25,255 nt of DNA from NCBI GenBank assembly GCA_947374535.1, contig CANCCJ010000033.1, positions 1-25,255 of the forward strand, given 5' to 3'. The stretch comes from Comamonadaceae bacterium (GTDB taxonomy: Bacteria; Pseudomonadota; Gammaproteobacteria; Burkholderiales; Burkholderiaceae). The position numbers and the translations under genes are program-made. The first letter of the stretch is position 1; the number at the start of each line of letters is the position of its first letter. The notes under the pieces are model-generated. The model was given only the letters and a program-made list of their open reading frames with translations, was not told the DNA's origin and searched no databases. This document shows, one piece after another, positions 1 to 8,092 of this stretch.

Positions 1-1
1 C

Positions 2-1414
2 AAGCGTTTGGCATCGTGGATGAGCTTGGAAAAAGCTCTGGAATCTGGCGAATTTGTCACTGGCACCACCAGCGGCAAAGTCAAGGGTGGCTTGACCGTG
101 TTGGTCAACGGCATCCGCGCCTTCTTGCCTGGTTCATTGATCGACACACGTCCGATCAAAGACTTGTCTCCTTACGAGAACAAGACCATGGAATTCAAGG
201 TCATCAAGTTGGACCGCAAGCGCAACAACGTCGTGTTGTCACGTCGCGCTGTGGTGGAAGCTTCGATGGGCGAAGAGCGCGCCAAGTTGATGGAGACTTT
301 GAAAGAAGGCTCAATCGTTCACGGTGTGGTCAAGAACATCACCGAATACGGTGCATTCGTGGACTTGGGCGGTATCGACGGCCTGTTGCACATCACCGAC
401 ATGGCATGGCGCCGCGTCCGTCACCCTTCTGAAGTGGTCACGGCAGGTCAAGAAATCACGGCCAAGATCCTCAAGTTCGACACCGAGAAAAACCGTGTGT
501 CCTTGGGCCTCAAGCAAATGGGCGACGATCCTTGGATGGGCGTCAACCGCCGCTACCCACAATCGACCCGCATGTTCGGCAAGATCACCAACATCGCCGA
601 CTACGGCGCATTTGTGGAACTCGAGCCAGGCATCGAAGGCTTGGTGCACGTCTCTGAAATGGACTGGACCAACAAGAACGTGGCTCCTTCCAAGATCGTG
701 TCATTGGGCGACGAAGTCGAAGTCATGGTCCTCGAGATCGACGAAGACAAGCGCCGCATCAGTTTGGGCATGAAGCAATGCAAAGCTAACCCTTGGCAAG
801 ATTTCGCTCAAAACACCAAGCGCGGCGACCGCGTCAAAGGCCCCATCAAATCGATCACCGACTTCGGTGTGTTCGTTGGTTTGGCTGCCGGCATCGACGG
901 TTTGGTCCACTTGTCCGACTTGTCTTGGAACGAAACCGGCGAAAACGCCGTGCGCGAATACAAGAAGGGTCAAGAAGTTGAGGCTTTGGTCTTGGCTGTG
1001 GACGTGGACCGCGAGCGCATCAGCTTGGGTATCAAACAACTCGACTCCGATCCTTTCACCACTTTCGTGTCGATCAACGACAAAGGCCAAACCGTCACCG
1101 GCAAGGTCAAGACTGTGGATGCCAAGGGCGCTGAAATCGACTTGGGCGAAGACATCATCGGCTACTTGCGCGTCAGCGAAATTTCACGCGACCGCGTGGA
1201 AGACGCAAGCCATGTGTTGAAAGTTGGCGACGAAGTGACTGCTGTGGTGGTGAACGTGGATCGCAAGACCCGCAACATCCAGTTGTCCATCAAAGCCAAA
1301 GACGCGGTGGACCAACAAGAAGCCATGGCTTCGTTGTCTCAACAGTCGAAGAGCGAAAACGCTGGCACCACCAGCTTGGGCGCTTTGTTGCGCGCTAAGC
1401 TCGACAACAACTGA
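2..1414 (+). CDS. rpsA: 30S ribosomal protein S1 (5'-truncated by window edge)
   Basis: S1 holds mRNA on the 30S subunit through a chain of OB-fold (S1) domains and is needed to initiate on most mRNAs. The frame is open to the left edge, so the 5' end is missing. Compared with the usual length of about 557-560 residues, roughly the first 90 are absent. What remains covers S1 repeats 2 to 6, seen as recurring blocks of the type 'G.V..I..YGAFV.L..G.DGLVH.S' (for example near residues 105-130, 190-215, 280-305) and the 'R.ISLG.KQ' ends of repeats. The diagnostic stretch [11 protein letters not shown] lies near the start. The TGA stop shares its A with the ATG of ihfB, so the two are translationally coupled. 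The identification is essentially certain; only the true start cannot be seen. Confidence 0.98.
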   Translation, partial: KRLASWMSLEKALESGEFVTGTTSGKVKGGLTVLVNGIRAFLPGSLIDTRPIKDLSPYENKTMEFKVIKLDRKRNNVVLSRRAVVEASMGEERAKLMETLKEGSIVHGVVKNITEYGAFVDLGGIDGLLHITDMAWRRVRHPSEVVTAGQEITAKILKFDTEKNRVSLGLKQMGDDPWMGVNRRYPQSTRMFGKITNIADYGAFVELEPGIEGLVHVSEMDWTNKNVAPSKIVSLGDEVEVMVLEIDEDKRRISLGMKQCKANPWQDFAQNTKRGDRVKGPIKSITDFGVFVGLAAGIDGLVHLSDLSWNETGENAVREYKKGQEVEALVLAVDVDRERISLGIKQLDSDPFTTFVSINDKGQTVTGKVKTVDAKGAEIDLGEDIIGYLRVSEISRDRVEDASHVLKVGDEVTAVVVNVDRKTRNIQLSIKAKDAVDQQEAMASLSQQSKSENAGTTSLGALLRAKLDNN

Positions 1415-1731
1415 TGACCCGCTCGGACCTGGTCGAAGAACTGGCTGCCCGGTTTGGGCAGCTCACGCACCGCGATGCCGAGTTCGCTGTCAAGACCCTT
1501 CTTGACGCGATGAGCGACGCGTTGGTGCGCGGGCACCGCATTGAGTTGCGAGGCTTTGGCAGTTTTTCGATCAACCGTCGCCCACCTCGGATGGGACGCA
1601 ACCCGCGTTCCGGCGAAAGCGTGGCGATTCCTGAAAAACGTGTGCCCCATTTCAAACCGGGCAAAGCCTTGCGCGAAGCGGTGGATACACGAACTCAAGA
1701 ATTGTTGGCGGGGTCTGAACCCAAAGCTTAA
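1414..1731 (+). CDS. ihfB: Integration host factor subunit beta
   Basis: This 105-residue protein is one half of the IHF heterodimer (with IhfA, encoded elsewhere), which bends DNA sharply at specific sites in transcription, recombination and replication. It shows the HU/IHF fold: an N-terminal helical dimer region ([11 protein letters not shown]), the RGFGSF turn at residues 46-51, and the DNA-binding arm [14 protein letters not shown], whose Pro64 corresponds to the DNA-intercalating proline. The [13 protein letters not shown] end is typical of IHF-beta. The start ATG overlaps the rpsA TGA by one base (TGATG). The rpsA-ihfB pairing is conserved across proteobacteria. A further 60 bases separate it from lapA. 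Confidence 0.97.
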   Translation: MTRSDLVEELAARFGQLTHRDAEFAVKTLLDAMSDALVRGHRIELRGFGSFSINRRPPRMGRNPRSGESVAIPEKRVPHFKPGKALREAVDTRTQELLAGSEPKA

Positions 1732-1791
1732 GTTAGGGCGTTATTTCAAGGGGCCGCAAGGCTAAAATCTCTTTGTCACAGAGGAGCTGCC

Positions 1792-2091
1792 TTGAAAAAC
1801 CTCATGTGGCTGCTTCAGTTATTACTGAAAGCAGCCATTTTTTTTACCCTGTTCGCTTTCGCGCTCAACAACCAACACGATGTCGTGGTCCATTTCTTTT
1901 TTGGGACCACGTGGAATGCGCCGTTGGTGTTGGAGTTGCTGACCGTCTTCGTCATGGGCGTTGCGGTGGGCGTGATTGGCATGGTGCCGCGCTGGTGGAA
2001 ACACCGTCGCTTGGCTAAGTTAGCCCACACCTCGACAACTGAACAGACACCTCCAGCCACCCCTTCTGCGGACCCCACTCATGGAATTTGA
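1792..2091 (+). CDS. lapA: LapA (YciS-like) inner-membrane protein, LPS assembly
   Basis: This 99-residue protein of the DUF1049/LapA family partners with LapB in controlling LPS synthesis at the inner membrane. It has two predicted membrane helices (about residues 8-26 and 43-65) around a short FALNNQ..V.VHFFFG loop typical of the family, then a basic WWKHRR stretch and a cytoplasmic Pro/Thr-rich tail. The start is a TTG, chosen because GAGGAG at 1781-1786 lies 5 bases upstream; the next in-frame ATG at 1804 is too far from it. Its last 11 bases overlap lapB. Oddly, codons 6 to 18 also encode a strong terminator-like hairpin (1807-1845), described separately, which may make expression of this and the following genes depend on lapA translation. 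Confidence 0.88.
   Translation: MKNLMWLLQLLLKAAIFFTLFAFALNNQHDVVVHFFFGTTWNAPLVLELLTVFVMGVAVGVIGMVPRWWKHRRLAKLAHTSTTEQTPPATPSADPTHGI
1807..1845 (+). terminator. Terminator-like hairpin plus T-run inside the start of lapA
   Basis: The arms GGCTGCTTCAGT (1808-1819) and ACTGAAAGCAGCC (1824-1836) pair as 12 base pairs with one bulged A (1830) and a TATT loop. A T-A pair at 1807/1837 extends the stem. An uninterrupted run of eight T follows (1838-1845). This is the standard layout of a Rho-independent terminator, 76 bases past the ihfB stop and within the first codons of lapA. It could end rpsA-ihfB transcription, or act as an attenuator relieved by ribosomes on lapA. The structure is seen directly; its activity is inferred. 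Confidence 0.62.
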
Positions 2092-3232
2092 CCTCAGCTG
2101 GATTTTGTTGGGGCTACCCCTCGCCTTCGTGCTGGGCTGGCTCGCCTCGCGCATGGACTTGCGCCAGCTGCGGTTTGAAAACCGCCAGACACCCAAAGCC
2201 TATTTCAAAGGGTTGAACTACTTGCTCAACGAGCAACAAGATCAAGCCATTGATGCGTTCATCGAGGCTGTGCAACACGACCCCGACACCTCCGAGTTGC
2301 ACTTCGCTTTGGGCAATTTGTTTCGTCGCCGTGGCGAATATGAGCGTGCGGTGCGCGTGCACCAACACCTGCTTTCACGCGGTGACCTGAGCCAAGCCGA
2401 CCGCGACCGCGCCCAACACGCCCTCGCCTTGGACTACCTCAAAGCAGGCTTGCTCGATCGGGCCGAAGACGCGCTCACCAAACTCGAAGGCACAGCCCAC
2501 GAGCCCCAAGCGCACTTGGCTTTGTTGAGCATTTACGAACGCTCGCGCGACTGGGCCAAAGCCTCGGTCATCGCCAAGAAATTGGGTGACAGCGGCCAGG
2601 GCAGCTTTCAAGGCCGCTTGGCGCATTACTTGTGCGAAGAGGCTGAAAGCTTAGATGTGGCACAACAAGCAGACCAAGTGATCGCGCTGTTGAAACAAGC
2701 CACCACAGCCGCACCGCAAAATGCACGCGCGCGCATCGCCTTGGCGAAAACATTTGAACAAACCGGTCGCACACAAGAGGCCTACGCCACGTTGGAAAGT
2801 TTGGCCTCCCAAGTGCCATCGGCCATGCCTTTGGTCGCGCCTAAGCTAGCCGCCTTGGCGCCAGTCTTGAACCGCACGCAAGACGCTTTAGCCCTGCTCG
2901 AAGCCAGTTACGCCAAAACCACCTCACTCGATGTGCTCAGCGCCATCGTTGCGCTTCACAGTGCACAAGGCGACACCGGCACCACCGATTGGTACGCCAA
3001 GCATTTGGAACGTGAACCTTCCTTGGTCGCCGCCACGCAGTGGATTGCCAACGAAAAGTTCGAGCATGAACAATTTCACCCGCAAGTGCAACGCGCTTTG
3101 GAACGTGCAGCCAAACCACTGCAACGCTACCGCTGTGCGGCTTGCGGCTTTGAAGCCACCCAACATTTTTGGCAATGCCCAGGCTGCCAAGCCTGGGACA
3201 GCTACCCCGCTCGACGCGTGGAGGAACTATGA
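2081..3232 (+). CDS. lapB: LapB (YciM) LPS assembly protein, TPR and rubredoxin-like
   Basis: LapB is an inner-membrane anchored TPR protein that, in E. coli, presents LpxC to the FtsH protease and so sets LPS synthesis rate. The 383-residue length fits the family. Residues 4-22 form an N-terminal membrane anchor, followed by GLNYLLNEQQDQAIDAFIEAV and further TPR repeats to about residue 335. The C-terminus carries a rubredoxin-like metal knuckle with Cys352, Cys355, Cys366 and Cys369 (YRCAACGF and QCPGCQAW). The start ATG lies inside the end of lapA, and its TGA overlaps the ATG of rfaE1 (ATGA), indicating translational coupling. LPS assembly control is thus joined to the heptose genes that follow. 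Confidence 0.95.
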   Translation: MEFDLSWILLGLPLAFVLGWLASRMDLRQLRFENRQTPKAYFKGLNYLLNEQQDQAIDAFIEAVQHDPDTSELHFALGNLFRRRGEYERAVRVHQHLLSRGDLSQADRDRAQHALALDYLKAGLLDRAEDALTKLEGTAHEPQAHLALLSIYERSRDWAKASVIAKKLGDSGQGSFQGRLAHYLCEEAESLDVAQQADQVIALLKQATTAAPQNARARIALAKTFEQTGRTQEAYATLESLASQVPSAMPLVAPKLAALAPVLNRTQDALALLEASYAKTTSLDVLSAIVALHSAQGDTGTTDWYAKHLEREPSLVAATQWIANEKFEHEQFHPQVQRALERAAKPLQRYRCAACGFEATQHFWQCPGCQAWDSYPARRVEEL

Positions 3233-4158
3233 CCGTAACCCGACAACAACTCAGCCAAGCCCACGTCTTGGTCGTGGGCGATGTGATGCTAGACCGCTAC
3301 TGGTATGGCGCTGTCGACCGCATCAGCCCCGAAGCCCCCGTGCCCGTGGTGCGCATCACGCGTGAAGAAAACCGCTTGGGCGGCTGCGCCAACGTCGCGT
3401 ACAACGTGGTCAGTGTGGGCGCGAAAGCGTCTTTGCTGTCGGTCGTGGGCGATGACGATGCCAGCCACTTGCTGGAAGACTTGGTCGCCAAAACCGGCAT
3501 TGCCCCGCACTTGGGCCGTGACAGCCAACTCAAAACAACAGTCAAGTTACGCGTGATTGGCCGCCAGCAGCAACTGCTGCGCGTGGACTTTGAAAACACC
3601 CCACAAAACGAAGTGCTGGCCTCACAAACCGACCAGTTCATGAAGCTGCTGCCCGCACACGACGTGGTGCTTTTCTCCGACTACGGCAAAGGCGGCTTGG
3701 CCCATGTGGCTGAAATGATTGCAGCCGCTCGCACATCTGGCAAAGCCGTGTTGATTGATCCCAAGGGCAGCGACTACTCTCGCTACGCGGGTGCGACTTG
3801 CATAACGCCCAACCGCGCTGAGCTAGAACAAGTCATTGGCAAGTGGCGCAGCGAAGCAGAACTGAAACAAAAAGCCCACGCACTGCGCCAAGAACTCAAA
3901 CTCGACGCGCTGCTGCTCACCCGCAGCGAAGAAGGCATGACCTTGTTTGATGCCGAAGGCGAATTGAATGTGTCGGCCCAAGCACGCGAAGTGTTTGACG
4001 TCACAGGCGCTGGCGACACCGTCATCGCCACCTTAGCCACCTTGGTAGCTGCAGGCTTGAGCCTGCGCGAAGCCATGCCCTTGGCCAACAAAGCTGGCGG
4101 CGTGGTCGTCGGTAAATTTGGCACAGCCACCGTTAGTTTTGAGGAATTATTCGAATGA
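3229..4158 (+). CDS. rfaE1: D-glycero-beta-D-manno-heptose-7-phosphate kinase
   Basis: This 309-residue enzyme phosphorylates heptose 7-phosphate at C1 in the ADP-heptose pathway for the LPS inner core. It is a PfkB/ribokinase-family protein: an N-terminal [15 protein letters not shown] substrate-binding stretch, [10 protein letters not shown] at residues 51-60, and the C-terminal DVTGAGDT motif with the anion hole and catalytic Asp263. It corresponds only to the N-terminal half of E. coli HldE; the nucleotidyltransferase half (rfaE2) is not in this window, the separate-gene arrangement usual in betaproteobacteria. The ATG at 3229 is preferred over an upstream in-frame start because it overlaps the lapB stop by four bases with GAGGAA just upstream. 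It is also called hldA. Confidence 0.94.
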   Translation: MTVTRQQLSQAHVLVVGDVMLDRYWYGAVDRISPEAPVPVVRITREENRLGGCANVAYNVVSVGAKASLLSVVGDDDASHLLEDLVAKTGIAPHLGRDSQLKTTVKLRVIGRQQQLLRVDFENTPQNEVLASQTDQFMKLLPAHDVVLFSDYGKGGLAHVAEMIAAARTSGKAVLIDPKGSDYSRYAGATCITPNRAELEQVIGKWRSEAELKQKAHALRQELKLDALLLTRSEEGMTLFDAEGELNVSAQAREVFDVTGAGDTVIATLATLVAAGLSLREAMPLANKAGGVVVGKFGTATVSFEELFE

Positions 4159-5156
4159 CCAAAATCGTCGTCACCGGTGCAGCCGGATTCATTGGCAGCA
4201 ACATCATCAAGGGCTTGAATGCTCGCGGCATCACCAACATCATCGCGGTCGATGACATGACCGAGGGCGACAAGTTTCGCAACATCGCGGACTTGAAGAT
4301 TGCCGACTACCTCGACAAAGACGTGTTCTATGAACTCTTCGCCGAGAATGCCTTTGGCAAAGTCGAAGCCGTGTTCCACGAAGGCGCGTGCAGCGACACC
4401 ATGGAGAGCGACGGCAAGTACATGATGGACAACAACTACACACTTTCGTGCGGTTTGTTCAACGCCTGCCAACAGTCCGGCACACGTTTGCTCTACGCCT
4501 CATCTGCTGCCACCTACGGCGGTAGCGACACCTTTGTCGAGTCGCCTGAGCACGAGTTGCCGCTCAACGTTTACGGCTACTCCAAATTGTTGTTTGACCA
4601 ACGCATGCGATTGGAATGCAACAACAACTTCAAGAAGTTCAAGCGCCAAGTCGTGGGCTTTCGCTACTTCAACGTGTACGGCCCGCGCGAACAACACAAG
4701 GGCCGCATGGCCAGCGTGGCGTTTCACCAGTTCAACCAATTCAACGCAGAAGGCAAAGTGAAGTTGTTTGGTGAATACGGCGGCTACGCCCAAGGCGCGC
4801 AAATGCGCGACTTCGTGTTCATCGACGACGTGGTGGCTGTGAACCTGTGGTTCTTGGACAACCCAGACAAATCCGGCATCTTCAACCTTGGCTCTGGCCG
4901 CGCACAACCGTTCAACGATGTGGCCTTGTCGGTGGTCAATGCCATGCGTGCCCAAAAAGGTGAAGCCGCGTTGGACTTGGCAAGTGCCGCCAAAGCGGGC
5001 TTGATTGAATACGTACCCTTCCCTGATGCGCTGCGTGGCAAGTACCAGTGCTACACGCAAGCTGATCTCACCCACTTGCGCGCCAGCGGTTGCGACCACG
5101 CATTTGCAGATGTGCAAAGCGGTGTCACGCAATACATGGCGACGTTGAGCAAGTAA
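4155..5156 (+). CDS. hldD: ADP-L-glycero-D-manno-heptose 6-epimerase
   Basis: This enzyme catalyses the last step of ADP-heptose synthesis, epimerising C6 of ADP-D-glycero-D-manno-heptose to the L-glycero form used by LPS heptosyltransferases. It is a 333-residue extended short-chain dehydrogenase: Rossmann motif [10 protein letters not shown] at residues 7-16, family signature HEGACSDT near 75-82, and the catalytic Tyr140-x-x-x-Lys144 (YGYSK), at the positions seen in E. coli Hld[11 protein letters not shown] block follows. It overlaps rfaE1 by ATGA and its TAA shares an A with the ATG of the next gene. Synonyms are rfaD, gmhD and waaD. Confidence 0.97.
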   Translation: MTKIVVTGAAGFIGSNIIKGLNARGITNIIAVDDMTEGDKFRNIADLKIADYLDKDVFYELFAENAFGKVEAVFHEGACSDTMESDGKYMMDNNYTLSCGLFNACQQSGTRLLYASSAATYGGSDTFVESPEHELPLNVYGYSKLLFDQRMRLECNNNFKKFKRQVVGFRYFNVYGPREQHKGRMASVAFHQFNQFNAEGKVKLFGEYGGYAQGAQMRDFVFIDDVVAVNLWFLDNPDKSGIFNLGSGRAQPFNDVALSVVNAMRAQKGEAALDLASAAKAGLIEYVPFPDALRGKYQCYTQADLTHLRASGCDHAFADVQSGVTQYMATLSK

Positions 5157-5494
5157 TGAGTACGCGTATGAACACCCCGCAAAACAACTTCGGGTTTTGT
5201 GCGGTGCTCAGAGCGGCTCGACTGCGTGTTTTAAGTGGCTTCATCGCCATGCTGTGTGCGAGCCACACTGCATTCGCCCTCGACATCAACCAAGCCAATG
5301 AAGCTGAACTCGACAGCCTCAAAGGCATGGGGCCAGCGCTCAGTGCCAAGGTGCTCAAGGCTCGCGCACAAGGCTCTTTCAAAAGCTGGCCAGACTTGAT
5401 GCAACGCGTCTCAGGCATTCGCCAAAACAAGGCGCATAAATTTTCAGAGCAAGGCTTGACCGTCAATGGTCAAGCATTTGATGCCAAGCCTTAG
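5156..5494 (+). CDS. Exported ComEA-like helix-hairpin-helix protein
   Basis: This small protein of about 112 residues has an N-terminal hydrophobic segment ending in AFA (near residue 42) that looks like a signal peptide. It is followed by one helix-hairpin-helix domain: DINQANEAELDSLKGMGPALSAKVLKAR, then GSFKSWPDLMQRVSGI. This is the arrangement of ComEA-type periplasmic DNA-binding proteins used in DNA uptake, in a short form lacking the N-terminal SLBB part. The TAATG overlap with hldD favours the start at 5156; ATG 5168 is the alternative and gives the same mature protein. It is the last gene of the run. A role in competence is inferred from family only; no other competence gene is nearby. 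Confidence 0.85.
   Translation: MSTRMNTPQNNFGFCAVLRAARLRVLSGFIAMLCASHTAFALDINQANEAELDSLKGMGPALSAKVLKARAQGSFKSWPDLMQRVSGIRQNKAHKFSEQGLTVNGQAFDAKP
5454..5475. repeat. 8-bp inverted repeat near end of the helix-hairpin-helix gene
   Basis: GCTTGACC (5454-5461) and GGTCAAGC (5468-5475) form a perfect 8-base-pair hairpin with a 6-base loop. It lies 19 bases before the stop of the last gene in the rpsA-to-hldD run. Only ATTTG follows, not a real T-run, so it is at best a weak terminator or an RNA-stabilising end. Confidence 0.4.
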
Positions 5495-5506
5495 GTTCCG
5501 ACGCAA

Positions 5507-5755
5507 TCATCCAAGCGGTGACACATCAACTGCTTGAAAAGCTTCCAGCGCATCTTCGCGCCAGAACGCCGCGGCGGCAAAGAAGCCTTCCCACACACAC
5601 CCATTGCAGCCACGCCCACAGCAGGTGGTGGGCTCGGGCGGTGGTGTGCGTAAAGCCACGCCGCATTGCACGGCAAACGCCTGCGCCTGAACGAAAAAAG
5701 CTCGTGCGCTAAGCCCATCGCTCAGAGGCATGCGGGCTAAAGATTCGATGCTCAT
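5507..5755 (-). CDS. Small cysteine-rich protein, oxidoreductase-like domain
   Basis: This 82-residue protein contains PPPEPTTCCGRGCNGCVWEGFF (residues 38-59), the hallmark of the 'oxidoreductase-like protein, N-terminal' domain: a proline run followed by CC.xGC..CVW. The four cysteines suggest metal or redox binding, but the biochemical role of the family is unknown. The start ATG is at 5755, and the TGA at 5507 lies 13 bases from the convergent end of the helix-hairpin-helix gene. It begins 28 bases after tupA on the same strand, so it could be the fourth gene of that transcript. Overlapping frames here (for example minus 5491-5718) lack the motif and are shadows. Confidence 0.75.
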   Translation of the reverse strand: MSIESLARMPLSDGLSARAFFVQAQAFAVQCGVALRTPPPEPTTCCGRGCNGCVWEGFFAAAAFWREDALEAFQAVDVSPLG

Positions 5756-5783
5756 AACCGAATCCTAGCCGCACAGCGCGCGT

Positions 5784-6599
5784 TTATTTGTTGGCGTTCG
5801 GGAAGAACAGCTGTTCGCCGCCGATTTTGTAGGCGCTGATAGAGGTTTGGCCTGCAGGCGACACCACCCAGTCCACAAACTTTTGCGCCAAGTCAGCTTT
5901 GACGTGGGGGTGCTTGGCTGGGTTGACCACCATCACACCATATTGGTTGAACAAGCTCTTGTCCCCCTCCACCAACACTTGCAAATCTTGGCGATTCTTG
6001 AAGCTCAACCATGTGCCACGGTCACTCAGTGCATAAGCGCCTATGGATGAGGCGATGTTCAACGCCGGGCCCATACCGCAACCGCACTCTTGATAACCAG
6101 CCCTTTTGTTATCTAGGCCAGCTTGCTTCCAATAACGCAACTCTGCGGCGTGTGTGCCGCTTTTGTCGCCGCGCGACACAAAACTGGCTTGCGCATTGGC
6201 CACTTTTTGCAAAGCCGCCACGATGTCTTTGCCGCGCACTTTGGCGGGGTCATTGGCGGGGCCTACCAACACAAAGTCGTTGTACATCACGGGGTAGCGC
6301 TTCACACCGAAACCTTCAGCGACAAACTTTTCTTCAGCCGCTTGGTCGTGCACAAACAACACGTCTGCGTCGCCGCGACGACCGGTGTCCAAAGCTTGGC
6401 CCGTGCCCAACGCCACGACTTTGATATCAATGCCAGTGGCTTGTTTGAACGCAGGCAACAAGTGCGCAAACAAACCCGACTGCTCGGTGGACGTGGTGGA
6501 GGCCATCACGATGCTTGGCGTTTGTGCTTGTGCGGCACTACTGCCCAGCATCAAAGCCAACACACCAGCCAACAAGAACACATGCGTGCGACGGATCAT
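5784..6599 (-). CDS. tupA: Tungstate ABC transporter, periplasmic binding protein
   Basis: TupA captures tungstate (in some species also molybdate) in the periplasm and delivers it to TupBC. The 271-residue protein has a signal peptide with cleavage likely after AQA (residue 26). Typical TupA motifs follow: TTSTEQSG (35-42) and GTGQALDTGRRGDADVLFVH (65-84), then SRGDKSGTH and the C-terminal domain ECGCGMGPALNIAS. These resemble TupA/WtpA-like oxyanion binders more than ModA. The ATG overlaps the tupC TGA by four bases. The ligand is assigned from family motifs; tungstate against molybdate preference cannot be settled from sequence. Confidence 0.88.
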   Translation of the reverse strand: MIRRTHVFLLAGVLALMLGSSAAQAQTPSIVMASTTSTEQSGLFAHLLPAFKQATGIDIKVVALGTGQALDTGRRGDADVLFVHDQAAEEKFVAEGFGVKRYPVMYNDFVLVGPANDPAKVRGKDIVAALQKVANAQASFVSRGDKSGTHAAELRYWKQAGLDNKRAGYQECGCGMGPALNIASSIGAYALSDRGTWLSFKNRQDLQVLVEGDKSLFNQYGVMVVNPAKHPHVKADLAQKFVDWVVSPAGQTSISAYKIGGEQLFFPNANK

Positions 6600-7297
6600 C
6601 CCAACTCTCCTTTTAGAAACAAATACGCCTCGGGGTGGCTTTCACCCAAAGGTCGATTGAAAAACGCATCCACGGGTAAGTCCGCCAACACGCGACCCGC
6701 TTCCAAATAAATCACACGCGTCGCCAAGCGTTTGACTTGGCCTAAGTTGTGGCTGCTGAACATCAAGCTCACGCCCTCAGTGGCGACCCAATCGGCCATC
6801 AAGCGCTCCACCTCGCGCTTGGCGTGTGGGTCTAGGCTGGAAGTGGGCTCATCCAGCAATACAAAGTTCGGCCGCAAAGCCCACGCACGCGCGAGCGCCA
6901 AACGCTGCTGCTGCCCACCAGATAAGGTGCGTGCCGAGCGCTCGGCCAAGTCTTGCAAGCCAACACGCGCTAAAGCTTGCATGGCGCGTTCGTGGGCGGT
7001 ACGCCAAGGCGTTCCTTGAAGCCACATCCCCCAGACCACAAAGCGCATCACCGAGGTGCGCAACATGTGCGGACGCTGAAACACCATGGATTGCGTCACT
7101 TGAGAAGCGACTGAAACTTGGCCACTCGACGCTTTGATCAAACCATGCGCCACGCGCAGCAACGTGCTTTTGCCACATCCATTCGCACCCACCAAGGCCA
7201 CGCGCTCGTTCGGGTGCATCTGCAAATTCACGCCATGCAAAGCGCGATGGGCACCGAACTGCACCGACACATCTTTGAGGCTCAACACGGCGCTCAT
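6596..7297 (-). CDS. tupC: Tungstate ABC transporter, ATP-binding protein
   Basis: This is the cytoplasmic ATPase of the importer, 233 residues from the chosen start. Motifs in order are Walker A GANGCGKST (37-45), ABC signature LSGGQQQR (125-132), Walker B FVLLDE (145-150) and the D-loop SSLD, with a switch histidine in the SSHNLGQ stretch. An in-frame upstream extension to 7372 exists, but the ATG at 7297 overlaps the tupB stop by four bases and gives the normal N-terminus, so I use it. It lies between permease and binding-protein genes, which supports assignment to the same transporter. Confidence 0.9.
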   Translation of the reverse strand: MSAVLSLKDVSVQFGAHRALHGVNLQMHPNERVALVGANGCGKSTLLRVAHGLIKASSGQVSVASQVTQSMVFQRPHMLRTSVMRFVVWGMWLQGTPWRTAHERAMQALARVGLQDLAERSARTLSGGQQQRLALARAWALRPNFVLLDEPTSSLDPHAKREVERLMADWVATEGVSLMFSSHNLGQVKRLATRVIYLEAGRVLADLPVDAFFNRPLGESHPEAYLFLKGELG

Positions 7298-8031
7298 ACA
7301 AGTCCCCCTTGCACAGGGGCAGCACCGGAACCGTCGATGCTTTGTCGCCAGCGACGCAAAGCGGAAATGCACACGTTCAAAAGTAACACCACGCTCATCA
7401 ATACAAAACCCAACGCCAACGCCAAGGGCAAATCGCCCTTGCTGGTCTCCAAGGCGATCGATGTAGTCATGACGCGGGTGAAACCTTCGATGTTGCCGCC
7501 CACCACCATCACCGCACCGACTTCAGAGATGGCGCGACCAAAAGCTGCTATGAACACGGTCAACAAGGCGTAGCGCTCATCCCAAGCCAGCAACACGCTG
7601 CGCAGCCAAGGCTGGGCGCCCAAAGACTGCAACTGCTCGCCATGGCTGCGCTCAGCGTCTTCCACGCATTGGCGCGTCAGTGCCGTGACCACCGGCAACA
7701 CCAACACTGTTTGCGCCAACACCATGGCTTTGAGGCTAAACAGCCAACCCAAATACCCCAAGGGGCCTGTGCGTGAGAGGAGCAAATACACCAGCAAACC
7801 CACCACCACCGAGGGCAAAGCCAGTAGCGTGTTGAGCACGGTCAACAAACCATCGCGCCCAACAAACCTAGCCACCCCCAGCCACGCACCCAAGATCACC
7901 CCCAAGCTGCAGGCAACGGCTGTGGCCAGCACACTCACCCACAACGAGCGGCCCACGATGGACCAAAGAACGGGATCAAGTTGAGTCAGAAGTTGTAAGG
8001 CGGTTAAAGCGGTATCGGTCAACGAGGTCAT
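7294..8031 (-). CDS. tupB: Tungstate ABC transporter, permease
   Basis: This 245-residue inner-membrane permease has about five to six hydrophobic helices. The cytoplasmic loop around residues 125-150 (EDAERSHGEQLQSLGAQPWL) is the coupling region that contacts the ATPase. The stretch AFGRAISEVGAVMVVGGNI is characteristic of the TupB/ModB-type permeases. It is the first gene of the minus-strand tupBCA unit, with an ATG at 8031 and no good Shine-Dalgarno upstream. The start lies 61 bases from the divergent regulator, so both promoters must fit in that short gap. Confidence 0.9.
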   Translation of the reverse strand: MTSLTDTALTALQLLTQLDPVLWSIVGRSLWVSVLATAVACSLGVILGAWLGVARFVGRDGLLTVLNTLLALPSVVVGLLVYLLLSRTGPLGYLGWLFSLKAMVLAQTVLVLPVVTALTRQCVEDAERSHGEQLQSLGAQPWLRSVLLAWDERYALLTVFIAAFGRAISEVGAVMVVGGNIEGFTRVMTTSIALETSKGDLPLALALGFVLMSVVLLLNVCISALRRWRQSIDGSGAAPVQGGLV

Positions 8032-8092
8032 AAAACAATTAAAACTTCAGTTATCGTAGTCAGCTACCAAAAACCTCACCATATGTTCAGTC
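8032..8092. promoter_or_regulatory. Divergent control region between tupBCA and its regulator
   Basis: This AT-rich 61-base gap must hold promoters for both directions. A short imperfect dyad GTAG-TCAG-CTAC lies at 8057-8068. On the plus strand a TATGTT box (8082-8087) is so close to the GTG at 8093 that a leaderless message is possible. I see no ModE-type operator with confidence. The regulatory role is inferred from position. Confidence 0.4.

Noticed and set aside
3169..3228. 20-residue N-terminal extension of rfaE1
   Set aside because: It lies within lapB; the ATG at 3229 has the ribosome site, overlaps the lapB stop and gives the normal N-terminus.
3783..4472. Long minus-strand open frame of 229 residues across rfaE1/hldD
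   Set aside because: It is antisense to two certain genes, has no recognisable motif, and high-GC codon bias readily leaves such frames open.
4500..5132. Minus-strand open frame of 210 residues inside hldD
   Set aside because: Histidine/valine-rich mirror of the hldD codons with no domain signature; hldD is complete and well supported.
5491..5718. Alternative minus-strand frame of 75 residues over the cysteine-rich gene
   Set aside because: The overlapping frame 5507-5755 carries the conserved PPPxPTTCC..GC..CVW motif; this one carries none.
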